Part shown: positions 6,203 to 10,333 of the stretch, piece after piece
How the letters are laid out: each line of letters starts with the position of its first letter
Position numbering within the stretch: position 1 is the stretch's first letter
From: Thiotrichaceae bacterium
GTDB taxonomy: Bacteria > Pseudomonadota > Gammaproteobacteria > Thiotrichales > Thiotrichaceae
Reading direction: 5' to 3'
NCBI GenBank assembly: GCA_015494435.1
Contig: WGBH01000297.1
Span: forward strand, 1-10,333
Length of the DNA: 10,333 nucleotides
Translations under genes and position numbers: made by a program
Notes under the pieces: model-generated
Seen by the model: only the letters and a program-made list of their open reading frames with translations
Told to the model about the DNA's origin: nothing
The model's database searches: none

Positions 6203-7693
6203 ATGAGTGCTGAAATATTAATGAATGTAACCCCGCAAGAATCCCGTGTAGCATTAGTAGAAAACGGGGTGTTACAGGAAATTTTTATTGAACGCACAGA
6301 CAGTGAAAGTATTGTAGGCAATATTTATAAAGGTAAAGTCTGTCGTGTTTTACCTGGTATGGAAGCGGCTTTTATTGATATAGGGATGGCAAAGGCTGCT
6401 TTTTTGCATGCCTCGAATCTAAAATTTCCTAAAGATCTTTTTGATGATGATATTGATAAAGGAAAGGAAGCGTTACGAAAAATTCCCCCTATTTCAAAGT
6501 TATTATATGAAGGAAAGCAAGTCTTAGTGCAGGTCATAAAAGACCCTATTAGCACTAAAGGTGCGCGTTTAACAACCTATGTCACTATTCCATCGCGCTA
6601 TGTGGTTTTAATGCCGAATGCAAAAACAATTGGTATTTCAAGCAAAATAGAGAGCAAAAAAGAGAGACGACGCTTAAAAGAATTTGTACAAAATTTAAAT
6701 GAAGAATCAAGTTCTAAACATGGTTATATCATTCGCACAGCGGCAGAAGGTGTCACAGAAGATTTATTACGTAAGGACATGGAGTTCTTAAATAAATTAT
6801 GGCTAAGTATTTGTGAAATGACAGAATCTGCCCCTAAGGGGTCAATTATCTATTCCGATCTGCCCTTAGTGAAACGTATTTTACGTGATGTTGTTAGTGA
6901 AGAAATTACCTCTATCCAAGTTGATTCTCGTGAAACAGCACAAAAAATAATAGAATTTTGTGAAAAATATATCACTGAATTAGCAAGTTTAGTATCACAT
7001 TATCCAGGTGAACGACCTATTTTTGATCTCTATATGGTTGACGAAGAGATTCAAAAAGCACTCAAGCGGCAAGTACAATTGAAATCAGGTGGTTATTTGA
7101 TTATTGATCAAACAGAGGCAATGACCACGATTGATGTTAATACAGGTGGATTTGTCGGTCATCGAAATCTTGAAGAGACTATTTTTAAAACAAATTTAGA
7201 GGCAGCTCAGGCTATTGCGCGTCAATTACGATTACGTAATCTAGGTGGTATTATTATTCTTGATTTTATTGATATGAAAGATGAGGAGCATAAAGATTTA
7301 GTGCTTGCTGCGTTAGGAAGAGCATTAGAAAAAGACACCACAAAAACAAATGTGACAGGGGTTTCTTCATTAGGGCTTGTGGAAATGACGCGTAAACGTA
7401 CCAGCGAGAGTTTGGGGCATGTTCTGTGTGAATCCTGTCCTACTTGTCATGGGCGAGGTTATATTAAAACAGCAACTACCGTTTGTTATGAAATATTTCG
7501 TGAAATATTACGTGAATCACGTCAGTTCGATGCTAAAGAACTATTAGTTTTAGCGGCGCAAGATGTAGTGGATTTATTTCTAGATGAAGAATCAGAAAGC
7601 CTTGCAGAATTACAAGAATTTATTAATTTGCCGATTCGTTTTCAAGTTGAGAGCTTATATACACAAGAACAATTTGATGTTGTTTTACTTTAG
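6203..7693 (+). CDS. rng: Ribonuclease G
   Basis: RNase G is a single-strand-specific, 5'-monophosphate-stimulated endoribonuclease that matures the 16S rRNA 5' end and takes part in mRNA decay. The 496 residues fit RNase G (about 490) and lack the long C-terminal scaffold of RNase E. An S1 domain spans about residues 37-127 (GNIYKGKVCRVLPGMEAAFIDIG region). The catalytic metal ligands are D311 in TIDVNTGGFVG and D354 in ILDFIDM. The zinc-link cysteines are C412 and C415 in CPTCHGRG, which join subunits. EMTRKRTSESL (394-404) is also typical. The start is preceded by a weak purine-rich site, AGAGAG (6191-6196). A 136-base gap from maf holds the perfect palindrome; nit follows after 30 bases. 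The yhdP gene that commonly follows rng is absent. Confidence 0.96.
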   Translation: MSAEILMNVTPQESRVALVENGVLQEIFIERTDSESIVGNIYKGKVCRVLPGMEAAFIDIGMAKAAFLHASNLKFPKDLFDDDIDKGKEALRKIPPISKLLYEGKQVLVQVIKDPISTKGARLTTYVTIPSRYVVLMPNAKTIGISSKIESKKERRRLKEFVQNLNEESSSKHGYIIRTAAEGVTEDLLRKDMEFLNKLWLSICEMTESAPKGSIIYSDLPLVKRILRDVVSEEITSIQVDSRETAQKIIEFCEKYITELASLVSHYPGERPIFDLYMVDEEIQKALKRQVQLKSGGYLIIDQTEAMTTIDVNTGGFVGHRNLEETIFKTNLEAAQAIARQLRLRNLGGIIILDFIDMKDEEHKDLVLAALGRALEKDTTKTNVTGVSSLGLVEMTRKRTSESLGHVLCESCPTCHGRGYIKTATTVCYEIFREILRESRQFDAKELLVLAAQDVVDLFLDEESESLAELQEFINLPIRFQVESLYTQEQFDVVLL

Positions 7694-7713
7694 CCCCCCT
7701 TTACAAGAAAATT

Positions 7714-7718
7714 GAGGA
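7714..7718 (+). promoter_or_regulatory. Shine-Dalgarno site deciding the nit start
   Basis: GAGGA is placed 5 bases before ATG 7724. It overlaps an in-frame TTG (7712-7714), which therefore cannot be the real start; translation is assigned to the ATG. Confidence 0.8.
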
Positions 7719-7723
7719 AAAAA

Positions 7724-8533
7724 ATGTCAAAGATAGCAGCAATACAAATGGCATCAGGACCCGTTGTACAGGGTAATCTAATGCAAGCCGCACGCCTAAT
7801 AAAAAAAGCAGCTAAGCAAGGTGCGGATATGGTAGTGCTACCTGAAAGCTTTGCCATTATGGGATACACGGAAGAAGAGCGTGTTGCAATAGCAGAGGAA
7901 GCAGGACAGGGTTTTATTCAAGATACTTTGAGTCAACTAGCGGTTAGTTTTGGCATCTGGATTGTTGCTGGTACAATTCCATTGAAAACAAATAATCCAA
8001 AAAAATCAACGGCATCCTCGATTATGTTTGATGATCAAGGTAAGCAAGTAGCACGTTATGATAAAATTCATTTATTCGATGTTATCCTTGATGGAGATGA
8101 TGCAACCTATCATGAAAGCAAGACAACCGTTGCAGGATCAGAAATTGTCGTTGTTGAAACCCCTTTTGGAAAAATAGGCATGAGCATCTGCTATGACCTA
8201 CGTTTTCCTAAACTGTACCGTCAATTGATTGAGCAAGGGGTAGAAATTCTATTAATCCCTTCTGCATTTACTGAATTAACAGGTAAAGCACATTGGGAAC
8301 CTTTATTACGCGCCCGTGCGATTGAAAACCTTTGCTATGTAGTTGCCCCTGCGCAAGGTGGTTATCATGTTAATGGAAAAACCACCTATGGCAATAGTAT
8401 GATGATTGATTACTGGGGGAGGGTGTGTGCAGTTTCAAGTAAAGGGTCACATGTGATTACAATGAATATTGATTTAAAAGCTCAACATCAAGTGCGTAAA
8501 AACTTTCCTGTTTTAGAGCATAGGAAGTTATAG
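7724..8533 (+). CDS. Carbon-nitrogen hydrolase, NIT1 type (probable deaminated glutathione amidase)
   Basis: Nitrilase-superfamily NIT1 enzymes hydrolyse deaminated glutathione, a side product of transaminases, to 2-oxoglutarate and Cys-Gly, a metabolite-repair step in the cytoplasm. The 269-residue protein has the superfamily triad E41 (LPESF), K114 (YDKIHLFDV) and C156 (SICYDLRFP). The segment YDKIHLFDV followed by YHES-T--AGSE is the NIT1 signature and separates it from omega-amidase (NIT2) and from the nitrilases proper. HWEPLLRARAIENLCYVVAPAQ and YGNSMMIDYWG are also typical. It starts at the ATG at 7724 behind GAGGA. It lies 30 bases after rng, as in many gammaproteobacteria in which a nitrilase gene follows rng-yhdP, but here without yhdP and with no tldD after it. 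The precise substrate is inferred from the family. Confidence 0.9.
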   Translation: MSKIAAIQMASGPVVQGNLMQAARLIKKAAKQGADMVVLPESFAIMGYTEEERVAIAEEAGQGFIQDTLSQLAVSFGIWIVAGTIPLKTNNPKKSTASSIMFDDQGKQVARYDKIHLFDVILDGDDATYHESKTTVAGSEIVVVETPFGKIGMSICYDLRFPKLYRQLIEQGVEILLIPSAFTELTGKAHWEPLLRARAIENLCYVVAPAQGGYHVNGKTTYGNSMMIDYWGRVCAVSSKGSHVITMNIDLKAQHQVRKNFPVLEHRKL

Positions 8534-8542
8534 AAAAAGCTA

Positions 8543-8564
8543 TGCTCCTGAGTCCTAAGGAGCA
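8543..8564. terminator. Hairpin just after nit
   Basis: TGCTCCT (8543-8549) and AGGAGCA (8558-8564) form a 7-bp stem with an 8-base loop, ten bases after the nit stop. On the plus strand no T-run follows. On the minus strand the stem is followed after four bases by five T (complement of 8534-8538), so it may serve as a second, back-up terminator for the leftward tpiA-secG-tRNA transcript as well as capping the nit mRNA. Confidence 0.5.
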
Positions 8565-8591
8565 ATTAATAGATACTGTTGAGTCACTAAA

Positions 8592-8625
8592 AAGCCCGCT
8601 AGAATACGGGCTTATGGATTTTTTT
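8592..8625. terminator. Bidirectional Rho-independent terminator
   Basis: AAGCCCG (8592-8598) and CGGGCTT (8607-8613) form a GC-rich 7-bp stem with an 8-base loop. On the minus strand the stem runs straight into a T-run (complement of AAAAA 8589-8593), a good intrinsic terminator for tpiA-secG-tRNA-Leu. On the plus strand seven T (8619-8625) follow after a 5-base spacer, giving a weaker terminator for the nit side. Confidence 0.75.
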
Positions 8626-8658
8626 GAACCATTATCAACGATAACGAATTCTTAAAAA

Positions 8659-8743
8659 TGGTGCCGATGGCCGGAGTCGAACCGGCACTGCTCTCGCAAC
8701 ACGCCCCTCAAGCGTGCGTGTCTACCAATTTCACCACATCGGC
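8659..8743 (-). tRNA. tRNA-Leu, anticodon GAG
   Basis: An 85-base leucine tRNA with encoded CCA (8659-8661 on the complement). The acceptor stem pairs GCCGATG with CATCGGC, followed by A and CCA. The anticodon stem CACGC/GCGTG carries the loop TTGAGGG, anticodon GAG, which reads CUC and CUU. The T arm is GCCGG-TTCGACT-CCGGC, and the D loop contains the usual TTGGTAGAC segment. The variable arm (stem TTGC/GCAG with GAGA loop) marks the class II structure expected for leucine. It begins 22 bases after the secG stop with no promoter evident, so it is probably processed from the tpiA-secG transcript. In E. coli the same isoacceptor (leuU) also lies after secG. The terminator at 8592-8613 follows it. 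Confidence 0.96.
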
Positions 8744-8765
8744 ATATTCTTTATCAAAATTCTAC

Positions 8766-9248
8766 TTACTTAGGAACATCAGCAGGTGTTGTTGCATCTT
8801 TTGTAGGATTCTCAATATTCGTTGAAACGTCTGCTAGTGCTTTCCCTTTTTTTACGGGGGCTATTGCTTTAGCTTCAGTTTTTTCAGGGCTTCCTACATT
8901 AGTGGGAACATCTGAAGGTGTGGTAGGTTCAATAGCAGGAGCAGGTTTTACTTTTTTTGGTGCTTCTATTGGTACGACTGACTTTTCAGCAGAAAAAGTG
9001 TTTGAATCGCCACGATGTGCTACAAGCCATGCAAGTAATAATGAATTAGAAAAAAAGACGGTGGCTAAAATTCCAGTAGAACGACTTAAGAAGTTACCTG
9101 AGCCTCGTGAACCAAAGACTGTACCTGATGAGCCACCACCAAAAGCAGCACCTGCATCAGCTCCTTTGCCATGCTGTATTAAAACGAGTCCTATAATTGA
9201 TAGGGCGACGATTATCTGGACAATAAGTAAAATATTGTAAATTAACAT
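8766..9248 (-). CDS. secG: Protein translocase subunit SecG with extended C-terminal tail
   Basis: SecG is the small accessory subunit of the SecYEG inner-membrane channel and stimulates SecA-driven export. Two membrane segments are visible at about residues 5-24 and 56-77, joined by the conserved loop LIQHGKGADAGAAFGGGSSGTVFGSRGSGNFL in pieces such as GKGADAGAAFGGG (27-39). The core ends near residue 80. Residues 81-160 form a Pro/Ala/Lys/Glu/Thr-rich, probably disordered tail with an imperfect repeat (see repeat entry). SecG tails vary widely, but this makes 160 residues against 110 in E. coli. The ATG at 9248 has no clear Shine-Dalgarno sequence. tpiA lies 45 bases upstream and tRNA-Leu 22 bases downstream, so this is one leftward unit. 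Fast tail evolution is likely; the identity of the core is secure. Confidence 0.93.
   Translation of the reverse strand: MLIYNILLIVQIIVALSIIGLVLIQHGKGADAGAAFGGGSSGTVFGSRGSGNFLSRSTGILATVFFSNSLLLAWLVAHRGDSNTFSAEKSVVPIEAPKKVKPAPAIEPTTPSDVPTNVGSPEKTEAKAIAPVKKGKALADVSTNIENPTKDATTPADVPK
8769..8918 (-). repeat. Imperfect repeats encoding the SecG tail
   Basis: A peptide unit of the form (S/A)DV(P/S)TN(V/I)xxPxK occurs at residues 111-122 (PSDVPTNVGSPE, then K), again at 138-150 (LADVSTNIENPTK), and starts a third time at 155-160 (PADVPK) before the stop. Base identity among copies is moderate, so any duplication is not recent. Confidence 0.5.
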
Positions 9249-9293
9249 AATTATAGTTTTTTTAAATGTTTGTATTTATAAGCTAGCTATTGA

Positions 9294-10043
9294 TTAACCT
9301 GCTTTACAAATAGCTAAGAAATCTTCTGCTTTTAATGATGCACCACCAATAAGACCGCCGTCGATATCGGTCATTTTAAGCAAGTCATTTGCATTGCTTG
9401 CATTCATGCTACCACCGTATAAAATTTGTACTTTTGTAGCAATATCAGCATTCATTGTAGCAATTTTTTCACGGATGAATTTATGCACTTCTTGAGCTTG
9501 CTCTGGTGTTGCTGTCACACCTGTACCAATTGCCCAAACAGGCTCATAAGCAATCACAGCATCTGCTAAAGATTCAACCCCTTCTTGATCTAGCACAGCG
9601 TCTAGCTGACGAGCGACAACTTCTTCTGTAATGCCTTGCTCTCTTTCTTCTAGTGATTCACCTAGACAAAGAATTGGTGTTATGCCTGCGTTTCTTGCTG
9701 CTGCATATTTTTTAGCGGTATCAGAATCTTGTTCACCATAAAGACTACGACGCTCGGAGTGACCGACAATAACGTATTGACATGAAAAATCATTGAGCAT
9801 TGCGGCTGAAATCTCACCCGTATAAGCGCCGACTTCATATTCAGAAATATTTTCTGCACCAACACTAATTTCAGAGTCTGCTAATTGTTCAGCAACCAAG
9901 GGGATATAAATAAAGGGCGCACAAACAACCACTTTAGTGTTTGCAACATCTGACATACCCGCAGAGATACCGCTTAGTAATGAGTGAATACTCTCTTTTG
10001 AGCCATTCATTTTCCAGTTTCCAGCAACAAGTGTCTGACGCAT
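9294..10043 (-). CDS. tpiA: Triosephosphate isomerase
   Basis: TpiA interconverts dihydroxyacetone phosphate and glyceraldehyde 3-phosphate in glycolysis and gluconeogenesis, as a cytoplasmic homodimer. The 249 residues form a standard TIM barrel. Active-site residues are N9 and K11 (AGNWKMNG), H95 (VIVGHSERR) and E167 (AYEPVWAIGTG), followed by the flexible loop 6 that closes over substrate. Phosphate-binding elements are YGGSMNASNA (209-218) and GGLIGGASL (229-237). AGGGGT lies 7 bases before ATG 10043, a clear ribosome site. It is the first gene of the leftward unit tpiA-secG-tRNA-Leu, with a candidate promoter at 10113-10141. Confidence 0.97.
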   Translation of the reverse strand: MRQTLVAGNWKMNGSKESIHSLLSGISAGMSDVANTKVVVCAPFIYIPLVAEQLADSEISVGAENISEYEVGAYTGEISAAMLNDFSCQYVIVGHSERRSLYGEQDSDTAKKYAAARNAGITPILCLGESLEEREQGITEEVVARQLDAVLDQEGVESLADAVIAYEPVWAIGTGVTATPEQAQEVHKFIREKIATMNADIATKVQILYGGSMNASNANDLLKMTDIDGGLIGGASLKAEDFLAICKAG

Positions 10044-10090
10044 TTTAATTACCCCTAAAAATCTATTGTTATAGAAGATACATTCATTCT

Positions 10091-10164
10091 TCCATTAAAA
10101 TTAAATCGCGGAAGAGTACAGCCTACCGACCTAGAATGCAATTTTTTTTGTTTATTTTAATGGA
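10091..10164. repeat. 11-bp inverted repeat flanking the tpiA promoter
   Basis: TCCATTAAAAT (10091-10101) is the exact inverse complement of ATTTTAATGGA (10154-10164), with 52 bases between them. One arm lies in the predicted leader and the other upstream of the A-tract, so a dimer bound at both arms would bracket the promoter. Confidence 0.4.
10113..10141 (-). promoter_or_regulatory. Candidate promoter of tpiA-secG-tRNA-Leu
   Basis: On the minus strand TTGCAT (complement of 10136-10141) and TACTCT (complement of 10113-10118) are separated by exactly 17 bases. An A-tract (complement of 10142-10149) lies directly upstream like an UP element, and the bases after the -10 are GC-rich (TCCGCG), like the discriminator of growth-rate-controlled stable RNA promoters. 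The -10 box itself matches consensus at only three positions. Confidence 0.45.
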
Positions 10165-10173
10165 TTTTATAAC

Positions 10174-10252
10174 ACAAATCTGACAGATTTCCTCCTCCGA
10201 CAAGAAAAACCTACAAATATCTATAAAATAGTATAAGAAAATCTACAAATCT
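10174..10252. repeat. Three ACAAAT(C/A)T repeats and a palindrome upstream of tpiA
   Basis: ACAAATCT at 10174-10181, ACAAATAT at 10213-10220 and ACAAATCT at 10245-10252 share orientation, 39 and 32 bases apart. The two outer copies sit in a longer match (AAAACCTACAAATAT at 10206-10220 and AAAATCTACAAATCT at 10238-10252). The first overlaps the perfect palindrome AAATCTG-A-CAGATTT (10176-10190). Confidence 0.4.
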
Positions 10253-10333
10253 AAACTTCATCGTTTGAGTGGCACTTGATAGTTACTCTTTACCTGCATC
10301 ACTATTCCACTTCAAGTAGAGATACTATTAATC

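Larger units (their letters stand above)
10044..10333. other. tpiA upstream region, no gene seen
   Basis: I find no convincing coding frame; the minus strand offers only peptides under 20 codons without good ribosome sites. It contains a promoter candidate, a 15-base palindrome (10176-10190), an 11-bp inverted repeat flanking the promoter (10091-10101 and 10154-10164) and three copies of ACAAAT(C/A)T. In relatives the gene upstream of tpiA is often glmM, but nothing here can be assigned to it. Confidence 0.55.

Noticed and set aside
6325..6555. A 76-codon open frame on the minus strand inside rng
   Set aside because: It lies wholly antisense to the conserved S1 domain of RNase G, has no ribosome site and resembles no family.
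7712..7723. TTG at 7712 as the nit start
   Set aside because: The codon is part of the GAGGA ribosome site; the ATG at 7724 gives the usual nitrilase N-terminus.
6157..8559. Shared 9-mer AGTCCTAAG in the rng palindrome (6157-6165) and the nit hairpin (8551-8559)
   Set aside because: In the first it spans the palindrome centre, in the second it is mostly loop; flanks differ, so this is probably chance.
8902..9240. A 112-codon open frame on the plus strand across secG
   Set aside because: It is antisense to the SecG core; its composition mirrors the low-complexity secG codons and no start signal is seen.
9281..9288. Palindrome AGCTAGCT between tpiA and secG
   Set aside because: Eight bases only, with no further pairing and no T-run; not enough to call a site.
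9680..9865. A 61-codon minus-strand frame inside tpiA
   Set aside because: It is an out-of-frame shadow of conserved TIM barrel sequence.
10244..10300. Very short minus-strand reading frames upstream of tpiA, 13 and 16 codons, as leader peptides
   Set aside because: No ribosome site or attenuator-like hairpin accompanies them, and the candidate promoter lies downstream of them.

Overview
The window reads as a chromosomal housekeeping segment of a low-GC gammaproteobacterium. The support is the protein types (a Pseudomonas-like HemB, a YihY membrane protein with a C-terminal winged-helix extension, a YhdE-type Maf, RNase G, NIT1-type amidase) and the conserved tpiA-secG-tRNA-Leu(GAG) order. 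I cannot fix the order or genus from sequence alone. Intergenic DNA is very AT-rich. I see no insertion sequence, CRISPR array, phage gene or rRNA.

Layout from left to right. Positions 1-743 (minus) hold the first 247 codons of a gene that runs off the left edge; I do not recognise it firmly, but it has a faint resemblance to PP2C-type phosphatases without the metal-binding aspartates. A 307-base AT-rich divergent gap follows. Next is dgt (plus, dNTP triphosphohydrolase), whose 3' end overlaps by 27 bases the 3' end of the convergent yihY-type gene (minus). A 195-base divergent region then leads into a plus-strand run hemB-aroE-maf-rng-nit. The first three are tightly spaced, and the rest probably belong to the same transcription unit, although a 136-base gap with a striking palindrome precedes rng. 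This run meets a convergent minus-strand unit, tpiA-secG-tRNA-Leu. Two hairpins between them form a probable two-sided termination block. The last 290 bases hold the tpiA upstream region, with a plausible promoter and several short repeats.

Functionally, the genes cover haem synthesis (hemB), the shikimate pathway (aroE), removal of modified nucleotides (maf), dNTP hydrolysis (dgt), RNA processing (rng), repair of deaminated glutathione (nit), glycolysis (tpiA), protein export (secG) and translation (tRNA-Leu). There is no evident dedicated pathway or defence system. The items most worth a second look are the edge gene with its possible dead-phosphatase character, the perfect 13-bp inverted repeat in front of rng, the repeat-bearing tail of SecG, and the repeats upstream of tpiA.
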